Of a stretch of DNA of 64,000 nucleotides, positions 38,591-47,868 are shown piece after piece. Under the pieces are notes generated by a model, which was given only the letters and a program-made list of their open reading frames with translations, was not told where the DNA came from and ran no database searches. The translations under genes were made by a program, and so were the position numbers. The DNA comes from Rhodocyclales bacterium (lineage in GTDB: Bacteria; Pseudomonadota; Gammaproteobacteria; Burkholderiales; Rhodocyclaceae). The stretch is taken from NCBI GenBank assembly GCA_016235025.1, contig JACRMV010000001.1:682001-746000 (forward strand). Reading direction: 5' to 3'. Every line of letters starts with the position of its first letter. Position 1 is the stretch's first letter.

Positions 38591-39787
38591 TCATTTCGCC
38601 GCAGGGTCTTTGGCGCTGGCCGTGCCTGGCGCGCTTGCCGCCGCCTCTTTTGCCGTCACGCGAGCGCCGACTTTTATGCCCTCGCGTTCCAGTGAAACGA
38701 CGATGCGCTCGTCCCCGCGCAGGCCATCGGCAATCTCCGTCCATTCCCAGTTGGCGAGACCGGTCTTCACCTTGCGCTCCTCGATCAGGTCGTCGCCATT
38801 GACGATCAGCACCTTGTTGCCTTCCAGCAGCGCCGGCGTCGGCACCCGCAGCACGGCGTCATGACGGTCGAGCACAATCTCGACATCGGCGCTGTACCCC
38901 ACCAGCAAACGCTCCTTCGGTGGCGTACTGAAATCAGCCTCGACATCGACCGTTCGCGCCTGCTTCTCCACCGCCAGCACATACGGTGCGACACGCCGCA
39001 CGCGGCCGGGGAAGGACTGTTTCGGCAGGGCATCGAGACGAATCCGCACCGCCTGGCCGACCTTGACTTTCGGCGCATCGACTTCGTCCATCGGCGCCGT
39101 GACATAGAGGCAGGATTCGTCGATCAGATCAATCGCCGGCGGCGTCTGCACGCCCGGCGGCGAAGGGGTCGAGTACTCGCCCAACTCGCCGACGATTTTC
39201 GCCACCGTGCCATCGAACGGCGCATACAACGCGGTACGGGTCTGTTCGGTTCGCGTCGCACCGATCTTTACCTCCGCCGCCATCACATCGGCCTGCGCCG
39301 TGCGGCAGGCGGCGGCCCGTGCTTCAGCATCGCTGCGTGCGGCATCCTCGCGCGCCACCGAGACATAGCCCTTGGCACGCAAGGCCGTCTGCCGCTCCGC
39401 TTCGCGCGCCGCACTGGCTGCATTGGTGCACACCTCAGTAACCCGTTGTGCAGAGACGGCACGCTGCGCCATGGCCAGGCGCTGCTGTGCCTTCTGGTCT
39501 TCGTTCCACAGCTTCAGCAGCAGTTGCCCCTTCTTTACCCGGTCGCCCTCCTTGACGCCAAGGTATTCAATGCGCCCGCCAAGGATCGGCGACAACCGCG
39601 TGCGCTGGCAGGCCTCCACCGTGCCGGCGCGAGTATTCACCACGGTGGCCTCGACCAGGCCGCGCTGGACGGTCTGCACCGTCACCATCACCGGCGGCGC
39701 ACGCCACCACCACCAGAGGCCACCGGCAACCAGCGCAAGCATCAGGATCGCCAGCAAAGCGCGGCGCAGAGAAAGGGAAGTAGTCAT
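38591..39787 (-). CDS. Periplasmic adaptor subunit, HlyD/MacA family
   Basis: A 398-residue membrane-fusion protein: N-terminal anchor (RRALLAILMLALVAGGLWWWW), lipoyl-like hairpin with coiled coil at about 60-200 (GVKEGDRVKKGQLLLKLWNEDQKAQ), and beta-barrel domains. It should link the inner-membrane ABC pump to an outer-membrane channel, which is not encoded nearby. The order adaptor-ATPase-permease-permease is common for MacAB-like exporters. Its C-terminal codons include a copy of the dispersed motif (38650-38675) encoding part of IKVGARVTAK. Confidence 0.92.
   Translation of the reverse strand: MTTSLSLRRALLAILMLALVAGGLWWWWRAPPVMVTVQTVQRGLVEATVVNTRAGTVEACQRTRLSPILGGRIEYLGVKEGDRVKKGQLLLKLWNEDQKAQQRLAMAQRAVSAQRVTEVCTNAASAAREAERQTALRAKGYVSVAREDAARSDAEARAAACRTAQADVMAAEVKIGATRTEQTRTALYAPFDGTVAKIVGELGEYSTPSPPGVQTPPAIDLIDESCLYVTAPMDEVDAPKVKVGQAVRIRLDALPKQSFPGRVRRVAPYVLAVEKQARTVDVEADFSTPPKERLLVGYSADVEIVLDRHDAVLRVPTPALLEGNKVLIVNGDDLIEERKVKTGLANWEWTEIADGLRGDERIVVSLEREGIKVGARVTAKEAAASAPGTASAKDPAAK
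38650..38675 (+). repeat. Dispersed motif copy 9, inside the adaptor gene
   Basis: Core at 38665-38675 with flank TTGCCGTCACGCGAG, antisense to the gene. Confidence 0.6.
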
Positions 39788-39844
39788 AGCGAGCGATTAT
39801 GCCGTGTTTTCCCTTCTCCACGGCTTGAAGCAGGACGATTCGAT

Positions 39845-42361
39845 TTAGCTTGGAAGCCCACCGCAAGGCGCAGATGCGGCGTGGGTCTCAAATGCAATAC
39901 TGCTTGCCCCCAACTGATTTTCGTTCTCCTGCCGCACCAGGGCAGTCAGTTCTGCGGCCGGCATGGGGCGACCGAACAGGTAGCCCTGATAAAACAGGCA
40001 GCCATGGCGGGCAAGAAATTCACGTTGCGCCTCGGTCTCCACGCCTTCGGCGATAACCTCCAGATCAAGGTTCTGACCGAGGGCCAGGACGGTCCGCGCA
40101 ATCGCGGCATCGTTGGCATCGCTCAGCACATCCCGAACAAAGGACTGGTCGATTTTCAGCTGATCGAGCGGCAGCCGTTTCAGGTAAGACAGCGACGAAT
40201 AGCCGGTGCCGAAATCATCCAGCGCAAAACGGACGCCCAGGGCCTTGAGCGTGCTCATCTTGAGGATGGTGTCCTCCAGGTTATCGAGCAGCAGGCTTTC
40301 GGTCAGTTCCAGCTTGAGCCGCTGCGGATCGGCACCGCTGTTTGCCAGTGTGGTCGCCACCATATCGACAAACCCGGAGTGCCCGAACTGGCGGGCGCTG
40401 ATATTCACCGCCACCACCAGAGACTGCATTGCCGGCTGCCGGCTCCATTCCTCCAGTTGACGACAAGCCGTCTCCAGCACCCATCTGCCCAGCGGCACAA
40501 TCAGGCCGGACTCTTCCGCCGCCGGAATGAACTCGGCCGGCGATACCATGCCCTGTTGCGGATGCTGCCAGCGCACCAGCGCCTCGGCCCCGACCACACG
40601 CCCAGCGTCATCGACCTGCGGCTGATAATGGAGGACAAACTGCCTTTCCCGCAGCGCCTCGCGCATCCGTGCATCCAGATCGACACGCGCCGTGACCACG
40701 CGCTGCATCTCCTGATTGAAGAAGTGCACCGCATTGCGGCCGCTCGACTTGGCCTGATACATCGCCAGATCGGCCTGTTTCATCAACTCATCCACCGTGA
40801 CCGGCGATGTCCCGAACAGGGTGACGCCGATACTGGGCGTGCTGTGCCATGACTGGCCCGCCAGATCATATTGCTGGTTGAGGCTGGCGCGGATTTTTTC
40901 GCCCAGCCGCAGGGCCTGGGTGGCGGCGACGTCGGCCTGCGCATCCAGGTTTTCCACGATCACCACGAATTCATCACCACCCAGGCGTGCCACGGTATCG
41001 CCCTGGCGCACGCAGGCGCTCAAGCGCCTGGCAACCTGCAGCAGCAACTGGTCGCCCAGCGCATGGCCCAGGGTATCGTTCAGCGTCTTGAAATTGTCCA
41101 GGTCGATGAACAGCAGCGCCCCGTACTGGCCGCTGCGCGCACTGGCCACCACGGCCCGCTGCAGGCGGTCATGTTGCAACCGGCGGTTGGGCAGGCCGGT
41201 CAGCGGATCGTAAAATGCCAGCAGGCGAATCTCCTCCTCGGCCTGCTTGCGCGCCGTGATGTCGACGCACGCGCCGACATAATGCGTCACTTCGCCCGCG
41301 GCGCCCCTCACCGCCGTGATGCTCAGCCACGCGGGGAACACCCGGCCATCCTTGTGCCGGTTCCAGACCTCACCCTGCCAGGTTCCGCTGCGCCCGATTT
41401 CATCCCACATCGCCCGGTAGAACGCCGCATCCTGGCGGCCTGATTTCAATATCCTGTGTGTTTGCCCCACCACTTCCGCTGCGCTGTAGCCGGTCGTGTC
41501 GCAAAACGCCTGATTGACCCGCAGGATGGTGCCCTGCGCATCGGTAATGACCATGCCCTGCTGCGACTCGAAGGTGATGGCCGCAAGTTTCAGGGCCGAT
41601 CTTTGTCTGTCCAGCGCATCCAGCATACGGTTGATTTTTTGCCCGAGGAGGCTGATTTCATCGTCGCCGCTCAGGGTCGCCCGCAGCGCCCCCTGCCCGC
41701 TTCCGGTTTCCTTGACGACCTCCATCAGATGATCGAGCCTGCGCGTCAGCCGCCTGGCCAGCAGGTTGGAAACCAGGGCGATCAACAGGATCACCCCCAG
41801 GGCGCCCCCCGCGCTCGCCCATTGCAAGTCACGCACGCTGGCGTTGGCCGAAGCCCGCGTCAGCTCGACCCGCGCCCAGCCCACATGCCGCTGGCCAGCC
41901 ATGACCGGCACGGCGACATCGATCAGATCCGGCCGATCCAGCACAATCTGGGGCGCAGCCGCACTGCGCAGCAGCCTCTGGCTCACCGCATCGCTGAAAA
42001 CCCGGCCAACCTGCGCAGACTGGGTCGAAGCCAGTACCTCGCCGCGCAGCGAAAGCACTGCGGCAAACTGCAAATCCGGCGTTGCAGACACGCCGGTGAC
42101 CACTTCCTGCAGACCGGCGAGATCATTCGCCAGCACCCAGGACACACTGCTGGCGGCCAGCGCCCGGCTCAGGCTCATGGCATTCTCCGTGCCTTGCCGA
42201 TACAAAAAACTGCGCTGGTACAGCAGCATGGAAGCCACCAATACCGACAACATCAGCGCCAGCGCCAGGCCGAATGTCCAGGCCAGCTGGCGGCGCAGGG
42301 AACCCGTCCGCAGGGAATGGAGCATCGACTGCAGGCGGGATACGGGATGGAGTGTTTTCAT
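39845..42361 (-). CDS. Membrane sensor with HAMP, PAS, GGDEF and EAL domains
   Basis: An 838-residue inner-membrane signalling protein for cyclic di-GMP. Membrane helices at about 23-45 and 166-190 enclose a periplasmic sensor domain; then HAMP, PAS (ITFESQQGMVITDAQGTIL, about 265-370), GGDEF (RLGGDEFVVI intact) and EAL (GAEALVRW, ELTESLLLDN, DDFGTGYSSLSYLK, intact). Both catalytic motifs are complete, so it may make or break c-di-GMP. The start at 42361 gives MKTLHPVSR; an upstream frame to 42433 covers the repeat and is unlikely. It directly follows a PhnD-like binding-protein gene, suggesting that the binding protein feeds ligand information to the periplasmic domain. Confidence 0.92.
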   Translation of the reverse strand: MKTLHPVSRLQSMLHSLRTGSLRRQLAWTFGLALALMLSVLVASMLLYQRSFLYRQGTENAMSLSRALAASSVSWVLANDLAGLQEVVTGVSATPDLQFAAVLSLRGEVLASTQSAQVGRVFSDAVSQRLLRSAAAPQIVLDRPDLIDVAVPVMAGQRHVGWARVELTRASANASVRDLQWASAGGALGVILLIALVSNLLARRLTRRLDHLMEVVKETGSGQGALRATLSGDDEISLLGQKINRMLDALDRQRSALKLAAITFESQQGMVITDAQGTILRVNQAFCDTTGYSAAEVVGQTHRILKSGRQDAAFYRAMWDEIGRSGTWQGEVWNRHKDGRVFPAWLSITAVRGAAGEVTHYVGACVDITARKQAEEEIRLLAFYDPLTGLPNRRLQHDRLQRAVVASARSGQYGALLFIDLDNFKTLNDTLGHALGDQLLLQVARRLSACVRQGDTVARLGGDEFVVIVENLDAQADVAATQALRLGEKIRASLNQQYDLAGQSWHSTPSIGVTLFGTSPVTVDELMKQADLAMYQAKSSGRNAVHFFNQEMQRVVTARVDLDARMREALRERQFVLHYQPQVDDAGRVVGAEALVRWQHPQQGMVSPAEFIPAAEESGLIVPLGRWVLETACRQLEEWSRQPAMQSLVVAVNISARQFGHSGFVDMVATTLANSGADPQRLKLELTESLLLDNLEDTILKMSTLKALGVRFALDDFGTGYSSLSYLKRLPLDQLKIDQSFVRDVLSDANDAAIARTVLALGQNLDLEVIAEGVETEAQREFLARHGCLFYQGYLFGRPMPAAELTALVRQENENQLGASSIAFETHAASAPCGGLPS

Positions 42362-42387
42362 TGTTCGTTCAGCGTGCATCCGGCAGG

Positions 42388-42431
42388 CGCTCAGCTTTGC
42401 AGACCTGGGCTTTCCGCTTCGCGGGCAGGTC
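42388..42431 (-). repeat. 44-base structured repeat, copy B
   Basis: Matches copy A (19715-19758) at 41 of 44 positions. The inner hairpin reads CCGC-GAA-GCGG against CTGC-GAA-GCAG in copy A, a compensatory pair change. It begins at the stop codon of the PhnD-like gene, in the same orientation. Confidence 0.7.
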
Positions 42432-43332
42432 AATAGTCGATCGGACGCACAGTCCTGGAGAAGTTGGCCAGGAATTCACGCACCGGACGATAGGTTTCAT
42501 CACTCGCGGGCTCGAAACGCGAAACCTGCACCCGCGCCAGCAACCGTCGCCCGGCCTCGCTTTCCTGCAGCGAGAACAACTGCCTGGCAAACGCGTCGGC
42601 CAGCGCCGCAGGGACATCCTGCCGTACCACCCAGCCGTTATTGGGCAGGGTCGTGGTCTGCCATTTCACTTCCAGTTGGCTGGCCAGATCCGGATGTTCC
42701 GCGCCGAAGGCCTTCCACGACACCGGCCAGGTCGCGCCCGCCGCCACATGGCCCCGCAGCACATTCATGATGGATGACTCCTGCGAACCCACGTAACGGT
42801 TTTCGATATCCCGGTTGATGTCCAGCCCATGCATGTGCAGGTAGTGCTGCGGCATCATGGCCGCCGCCAGAGCGGTCGCCGCGGGATAGGCAACTGCCTT
42901 GCCCTTGAGATCAGACACGGTCCGGATGCCGGAATCCTTGCGCACCAGGAGGATGCCGCGAAAGTCGGCATCATCGCCCTGCTTGCCGAAAATGCGGTAG
43001 CCGTGCTTGAGCGAGCGCACCGTCTGGTACGGGTTCGGCATGGCAAAGGCGAACTGCCCGGCATACAGTTTTTTCTCGAACTCTTCGTAGTTGCGCGATG
43101 CCTCCAGCCGGAAACTGGCTGCGGGAATAGCGGCGCCGATCGCTTCCAGGATCGGCCCGTAAACCTCGACCAGGCGCTGCGGGTTATGCAGCGGATTGAT
43201 GCCAACCACATACTCCGGCACGGGCTCCCTGGCGGCAAGCTGCGGTTGATAGGCGGTCTCCTGCGGGTCGCCGCATGCGGCCAGCAGCACGCCGCAGCAC
43301 AAAGCCAGGCCGCCCCAGCGCCACTTCACCAT
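42430..43332 (-). CDS. PhnD-like periplasmic binding lipoprotein
   Basis: A 300-residue lipoprotein with signal LALCCGVLLAACGD (acylation at Cys20), of the phosphate/phosphonate/phosphite binding-protein family: VVGINPLHNPQRLVEVYGPIL, FAMPNPYQTV, DLKGKAVAYPAATALAAAM and SQESSIMNVLRGHVAAGATW are family regions. No ABC permease or ATPase is adjacent; the only partner is the GGDEF-EAL sensor encoded 69 bases downstream. It is therefore more likely a ligand receptor than a transport component. The ligand is unknown; the ArsC-like gene is divergent. Confidence 0.88.
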   Translation of the reverse strand: MVKWRWGGLALCCGVLLAACGDPQETAYQPQLAAREPVPEYVVGINPLHNPQRLVEVYGPILEAIGAAIPAASFRLEASRNYEEFEKKLYAGQFAFAMPNPYQTVRSLKHGYRIFGKQGDDADFRGILLVRKDSGIRTVSDLKGKAVAYPAATALAAAMMPQHYLHMHGLDINRDIENRYVGSQESSIMNVLRGHVAAGATWPVSWKAFGAEHPDLASQLEVKWQTTTLPNNGWVVRQDVPAALADAFARQLFSLQESEAGRRLLARVQVSRFEPASDETYRPVREFLANFSRTVRPIDY

Positions 43333-43431
43333 CGTGGTGTTCTCCTCTGTGTTTGGGAAGGATTATGCCTCAAGTGTGTTTGCTATCATGCGCACCTTTC
43401 CATTGCCACTACGCTGTTTGCGAGAAATCCC

Positions 43432-43779
43432 ATGATCAAGATGTACGGCATCAAGAACTGCGACACGATGAAAAAAGCCTTCGCCTGGTGCGAGGCCAAC
43501 CACGTCAGCTATGAACTGCATGACTACAAGAAGCTCGGCGTACCGCGCGAAAAACTGGTGGCGTGGTGCCGCGCCCTGGGCTGGCAAACGCTGCTGAACA
43601 CCAAGGGCGCTACCTGGAGGAAGCTCGCGCCGGAACAGCAGGCGGTGACGACGCAAAGCCAGGCCGTGGCGCTGATGCTTGAATTTCCCAATGTGATTCG
43701 CCGCCCGCTGACGGAAAACGACACCGGGCAGATTCTGGTCGGCTTCGATCCCACCCTGTTCGACAGTTTCGTGCGCTGA
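43432..43779 (+). CDS. ArsC/Spx-like thioredoxin-fold protein (YffB type)
   Basis: A 115-residue cytosolic protein of the ArsC family. MIKMYGIKNCDTMKKAFAWC starts the protein; the single active Cys lies in NCDTM and the C-terminal RRPLTEND resembles the substrate-binding Arg region of ArsC and the YffB group. YffB-type proteins bind glutathione and are usually not arsenate reductases. No arsenic genes surround it. Its stop overlaps hslO by one base; a promoter-like TATCAT is seen near 43383. Confidence 0.82.
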   Translation: MIKMYGIKNCDTMKKAFAWCEANHVSYELHDYKKLGVPREKLVAWCRALGWQTLLNTKGATWRKLAPEQQAVTTQSQAVALMLEFPNVIRRPLTENDTGQILVGFDPTLFDSFVR

Positions 43780-44657
43780 TGGACACGATTCACCGCTTCA
43801 TCTTCGAGCAGCTCGACATCCGCGGCAGCCTGGTCCGGCTCGGTCCGGCATGGCGCGCCATGCACGCGAACCGCGACTATCCGGTGCCAGCGCGCAACCT
43901 GCTGGGCGAACTGGCCGCCGTGACCACGATCATCGGCAGCAACCTCAAAACACCCGGGCGGGCACGTTTCCAACTGCAAGGTAACGGCCCGGTGTCCTTG
44001 CTGGTAATGGACTGCGACGAGCAATTGCGCCTGCGCGGCATGGCGCGCAGCGCACTGCAGGCTGCCGGGGAGGATGCGGGCGCCGTGGTGCCCGCGCCGA
44101 GTTTCACAGCCCGCGACCTGCTCGGTGACGGACAATTGGTGCTGACGCTGCAAACCGCGAATGCCGCGCCCTGGCAAAGTGTGGTGCCGCGCCAGGGCGA
44201 GAGCGTGGCGGAAATTTTCGAGCATTACCTGACGCAATCCGAGCAGCAGCCGGCCCGGCTGTGGCTGGCAGCCAGTGCTGAAACCGCCTGCGGCCTGTTC
44301 CTGCAGAAACTGCCAGAAGCCGACGGGCGTGATGCGGATGGCTGGAACCGTATCACACAACTCGCCGCCACAGTGCGCCCGGACGAGTTGGCGCTACCAC
44401 CTGAAACCCTGCTCACGCGACTGTTTGCGGAGGAAGACATTCGCCTCTTCGAGCCGCGCCACATCACCTGGCATTGCCCGCGCGACGAGGAAAAAATCCG
44501 CAACCTGCTGCTCACCATGGGTCGCACGGAAGTCGAGGAAATCCTCGGCGATGCCCAGGCGATTGCCATCGCCGACGAAATCTGCGGCCATGAATACCAC
44601 TTCGGCCCGGAAATCCTCGACGAGCTGTTCCCGCCCGCCGGCCGCCTGCTGCACTGA
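43779..44657 (+). CDS. hslO: Hsp33-family chaperone, two zinc cysteines missing
   Basis: A 292-residue Hsp33 homologue: the N-terminal substrate-binding domain (RGSLVRLGPAWRA, the LLGELAAVTTIIGSNLKTPGR region) and C-terminal domain with VEEILGDAQ are clear. In characterised Hsp33 the redox switch is C-x-C plus C-x2-C binding zinc. Here the sites read TWHCPRDEEK and ADEICGHEYHF, leaving Cys230-type and Cys-type single residues only, so each pair has lost one Cys. Tetrahedral zinc coordination by four Cys is impossible; His might substitute. Oxidation control is probably changed. It overlaps both neighbours (ArsC-like and SpeE-like), forming an operon. Confidence 0.88.
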   Translation: MDTIHRFIFEQLDIRGSLVRLGPAWRAMHANRDYPVPARNLLGELAAVTTIIGSNLKTPGRARFQLQGNGPVSLLVMDCDEQLRLRGMARSALQAAGEDAGAVVPAPSFTARDLLGDGQLVLTLQTANAAPWQSVVPRQGESVAEIFEHYLTQSEQQPARLWLAASAETACGLFLQKLPEADGRDADGWNRITQLAATVRPDELALPPETLLTRLFAEEDIRLFEPRHITWHCPRDEEKIRNLLLTMGRTEVEEILGDAQAIAIADEICGHEYHFGPEILDELFPPAGRLLH

Positions 44658-45415
44658 TGTCGATCGACGTCAGCGAAGCCGCCGGCGTGCGCTACCTGCA
44701 CTTCGGCTCGGACTGGATTCAGGGCGCGATGCGCATCGCCCGTCCCTTTGCGCTGGAGCTCGACTACACACGCGAAATGATGCTGCCGCTCCTGCTGCGC
44801 GCCGCAGACTGGCCACGGCGCGTGCTGCTGATCGGCCTCGGCGCCGGTTCGCTGACCAAGTTTCTCTGGCGCTACCGACCGGCAGCCAAACTCACCGTGG
44901 TCGAGATCGATCCGCGCGTCGTGGCCTGTGCGCGGAAATTCTTCAAGCTGCCGGACGACCCGCAGCGCATCAAGCTGCATATCGCCGACGGCGCCGATTT
45001 TGTCATTCAGTCGCAACGCCAGTTCGATCTGATCCTGGTCGATGGCTTCGACGCCAACGCCCGCGCCGGGCGGCTCGACACCACGGTCTTCTATCTCGAC
45101 TGCAAGGCGCGCCTTGCAGAAGATGGGCTGCTCTGCGTCAACCTGCTGTCGCGGCGCAAGGATTTCAGCAAGAGCGTGACGCGCCTGATTGACGCCTTCG
45201 ACGGCCACGCGATCGACTTTCCCTCCTGCGACAGCGGTAATGCCATCGTCCTGGCTGCTGCTGCGGAAACAACCGCCGTCCCGCCCGCGCCGACTTTTAC
45301 GGAGCTCAGCGAAGCTACGCTGGCGCTCAAGCGCGACACCGGCCTCAATCTGCTGCCCACCCTGTCACGGCTGACGCAATCACGCCACCTGAGCGGCGGT
45401 GTGCTTCGGTTCTGA
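44657..45415 (+). CDS. Spermidine synthase-like (SpeE fold) protein
   Basis: A 252-residue Rossmann-fold protein of the polyamine aminopropyltransferase superfamily. Motif I VLLIGLGAGSLTKFL and VVEIDPRVVACARKFF are typical. The usual catalytic loop D-S-T-D-P is replaced by VDGFDANARAG, and the protein is shorter at the N-terminus than true SpeE, so it may be a methyltransferase-like relative and not a spermidine synthase. A copy of the dispersed motif encodes a Pro/Ala-rich link (VPPAPTFTE) at about residue 210. The start overlaps the hslO stop (TGATG). Confidence 0.8.
   Translation: MSIDVSEAAGVRYLHFGSDWIQGAMRIARPFALELDYTREMMLPLLLRAADWPRRVLLIGLGAGSLTKFLWRYRPAAKLTVVEIDPRVVACARKFFKLPDDPQRIKLHIADGADFVIQSQRQFDLILVDGFDANARAGRLDTTVFYLDCKARLAEDGLLCVNLLSRRKDFSKSVTRLIDAFDGHAIDFPSCDSGNAIVLAAAAETTAVPPAPTFTELSEATLALKRDTGLNLLPTLSRLTQSRHLSGGVLRF
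45272..45298 (+). repeat. Dispersed motif copy 10, inside the SpeE-like gene
   Basis: Core at 45288-45298 with flank ACCGCCGTCCCGCCCG, on the coding strand near the 3' end. Confidence 0.65.
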
Positions 45416-45418
45416 CCC

Positions 45419-46597
45419 TCAGCGTTCGCCGCCCAGCACCTGCCTGACCAACGCCACCCAGTAGCGGATGCCGGTAGCAATCACCTCGTCATTGAAATCG
45501 TAATGCGGGCTGTGCAGCAGGCAGCCGCCCTCGGTTGAACCATTGCCGAGCCAGACGTAACTCGCCGGCACGCACTGCGCGAGGTAGGCGAAATCTTCTG
45601 CGCCCATGCTTGGCCGCAGGTTCAACTGCACCGCATGTTCGCCGACCACCGCGCCGGCCGCTGCACGCGCAATCGCCGTGGCGCTGGAGGCATTCACTGT
45701 GGGCGGATAGCCGCGCTCGTAATGCAGCTCGATGCGCACGCCATAGGTCGCCTCGATGCCGGTGCAGATGCGCCGCATGCCTTCTTCCAGCTGCATCTGC
45801 ACCTGGGTAGTTAAAGTGCGTACCGTGCCGCCCAGCTGCGCCGTTTCCGGCAATACGTTATCCGCATGGCCGGCATGAAACCGGGTGACGCTGACCACTG
45901 CCGCATCGAGCGGATCGGTGCTGCGCGAGACCAGCGATTGCAACGCCTGCACCAGCGCACTGCCAGCCAGCACGGTGTCGATCGCCTGATGCGGCAAGGC
46001 GGCATGCCCGCCACGGCCGGTGACGACGATATCGAAGCGGTCGGCGCCGGCCATCACCGGCCCGTCAGTCACACCGAAATGTCCCGCCGGCAATCCCGGC
46101 CAGTTGTGCAGGCCGAACATCATGTCCATCGGGAAGCGCTCGAACAAGCCTTCCTCCACCATCACCCGGCCGCCGCCTTCATGCTCTTCGGCCGGCTGGA
46201 AAATGAATACCACCGTGCCATCGAAATCGCGCAAGGTACACAAGGCCTCGACCGCGCCGAGCAACATCGCCGTGTGACCGTCATGACCGCAGGCGTGCAT
46301 CCTTCCCGCATGTTTCGAGCGATGCGGAAATCCGTTCATTTCCTGCAGTGGCAGCGCATCCATGTCGGCACGCAGGCCGATGCTGCGGCGGCTCGTCCCC
46401 AGTTTGAGCCGGGCCACGACGCCGGTTTTCGCCAGCCCGCGATGGACTTCGAGTCCAAGTCCGCTCAGTCCATCGAGATACGCCGCCACCTTTTCTGCAG
46501 TGCGATGCTCGTCGAAAGCGAGTTCGGGATGGGCATGGATGTCGCGGCGGAAAGCCGCAATTTTTGGGGTTAAAGTTGTCAAGAGATCAGCAAGCAT
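45419..46597 (-). CDS. M20D-family amidohydrolase (hippurate hydrolase-like)
   Basis: A 392-residue zinc amidohydrolase of the ama/HipO/HyuC group. Metal sites: MHACGHDGHTAMLLG (Cys and His), AEEHEGGGRVM (Glu pair), and LHNWPGLPAG. FRRDIHAHPELAFDEHRTAE at the start is diagnostic. These enzymes remove N-acyl groups from amino acids; the substrate is not predictable. The start is ATG 46597; an extended frame to 46699 has no homology. It converges with the SpeE-like gene (three-base gap) and diverges from cysK. Confidence 0.92.
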   Translation of the reverse strand: MLADLLTTLTPKIAAFRRDIHAHPELAFDEHRTAEKVAAYLDGLSGLGLEVHRGLAKTGVVARLKLGTSRRSIGLRADMDALPLQEMNGFPHRSKHAGRMHACGHDGHTAMLLGAVEALCTLRDFDGTVVFIFQPAEEHEGGGRVMVEEGLFERFPMDMMFGLHNWPGLPAGHFGVTDGPVMAGADRFDIVVTGRGGHAALPHQAIDTVLAGSALVQALQSLVSRSTDPLDAAVVSVTRFHAGHADNVLPETAQLGGTVRTLTTQVQMQLEEGMRRICTGIEATYGVRIELHYERGYPPTVNASSATAIARAAAGAVVGEHAVQLNLRPSMGAEDFAYLAQCVPASYVWLGNGSTEGGCLLHSPHYDFNDEVIATGIRYWVALVRQVLGGER

Positions 46598-46734
46598 GGG
46601 CGTGTTCCATTCTGTGTACGTCTGTGTCCGGTTGCCTATCGTAGCCCAATCCGCATCCTGCACGCCGGATTGCTGCACCCATTCTGATTGAGGTAGCATC
46701 CCCGCTTCACCTTATACAGCTCACCGGGGGTTCC

Positions 46735-47709
46735 ATGGCGCTCTACACCAACAACGCACAATCCATCGGCAACACGCCGCTGATCCGGCTCAACCGCATC
46801 ACCGACGGTGCGGAAGCGACAGTGCTGGCCAAGATCGAAGGACGCAACCCGGCCTATTCGGTGAAATGCCGCATCGGCGCGGCGATGGTGGCCGATGCAG
46901 AAAAACGCGGATTACTCGAGCCGGGCAAGGAAATCATCGAGCCAACCAGCGGCAATACCGGCATCGCACTGGCTTTTGTTGCTGCCGCAAAAAATATCCC
47001 ACTGACCCTGACCATGCCCGAGACCATGAGCATCGAACGGCGCAAGCTGCTCGTCGCCTACGGCGCCAAGCTGATCCTGACCGAAGGCGCCAAGGGCATG
47101 AACGGCGCCATCGCCAAAGCCGAGGAAATTGCCGCCTCGAATCCCGCGCGCTACGTCCTCTTGCAGCAATTCAAGAATCCGGCCAATCCGGCGATCCATG
47201 AGCAAACCACCGGCCCGGAAATCTGGAACGATACCGATGGCAAGATCGACATCTTCGTTTCCGGCGTCGGCACCGGCGGCACAATTACCGGCGTAGCGCG
47301 TTACATCAAGAACACCCAGGGCAAGCCGATTCTGGCCGTGGCCGTCGAACCGGAAGCCAGCCCGGTACTGACGCAGACGCGTGCAGGCGAGCCGCTGAAA
47401 CCGGGGCCGCACAAGATTCAGGGCATCGGCGCCGGTTTCGTGCCGGCGGTGCTCGACCTCTCCTTGGTCGATGCAGTCGAGCAAGTCAGCAACGACGAGG
47501 CCGTGCTGTTCGCCCGCCGCCTGGCGCGCGAGGAAGGCATCCTTTCCGGCATTTCCTGCGGCGCCGCTGCGGCAGCGGCAGTGCGCCTGGCCAAACGTCC
47601 CGAACATGCCGGCAAGACCATCGTCGTGATCCTGCCGGATTCCGGCGAGCGCTACCTGAGCACGGTGCTGTTCGAGGGGTTGTTCGATGCAAATGGCCTG
47701 ACAGTATGA
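46735..47709 (+). CDS. cysK: Cysteine synthase A (O-acetylserine sulfhydrylase)
   Basis: A 324-residue PLP enzyme that makes cysteine from O-acetylserine and sulfide. The PLP Lys lies in [11 protein letters not shown] near residue 44, the substrate loop is [13 protein letters not shown], the phosphate-binding loop is [14 protein letters not shown], and [15 protein letters not shown] near the end is typical. Length is normal for the A isozyme. GGGGG lies before the ATG. Regulation is not visible. Confidence 0.96.
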   Translation: MALYTNNAQSIGNTPLIRLNRITDGAEATVLAKIEGRNPAYSVKCRIGAAMVADAEKRGLLEPGKEIIEPTSGNTGIALAFVAAAKNIPLTLTMPETMSIERRKLLVAYGAKLILTEGAKGMNGAIAKAEEIAASNPARYVLLQQFKNPANPAIHEQTTGPEIWNDTDGKIDIFVSGVGTGGTITGVARYIKNTQGKPILAVAVEPEASPVLTQTRAGEPLKPGPHKIQGIGAGFVPAVLDLSLVDAVEQVSNDEAVLFARRLAREEGILSGISCGAAAAAAVRLAKRPEHAGKTIVVILPDSGERYLSTVLFEGLFDANGLTV

Positions 47710-47784
47710 CCTGTCACATTTTTGTTTTCCGGAGACCCCGGCAGGAGGCAGGATAAAGCGACACGATGCTTGATCCAGCGCCCA

Positions 47785-47810
47785 CAAATAGGCAAATAAC
47801 TTCCTATTTG
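47785..47810 (+). promoter_or_regulatory. Inverted repeat CAAATAGG / CCTATTTG between cysK and porin
   Basis: Two 8-base perfect arms are separated by 10 bases, 58 bases before the porin ATG. There is no T-run, so an operator or mRNA leader hairpin is more likely than a terminator. Confidence 0.45.
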
Positions 47811-47868
47811 ATTTATGTCTCTCCATACATATAGTTCCTACCCATTTCATACCCTGTCGAGAAACCCT

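Noticed and set aside
38861-40852. 663-codon open frame antisense to the adaptor and GGDEF-EAL genes
   Set aside because: It crosses two real genes and an intergenic gap, with Arg/His/Gln-rich composition typical of antisense frames.
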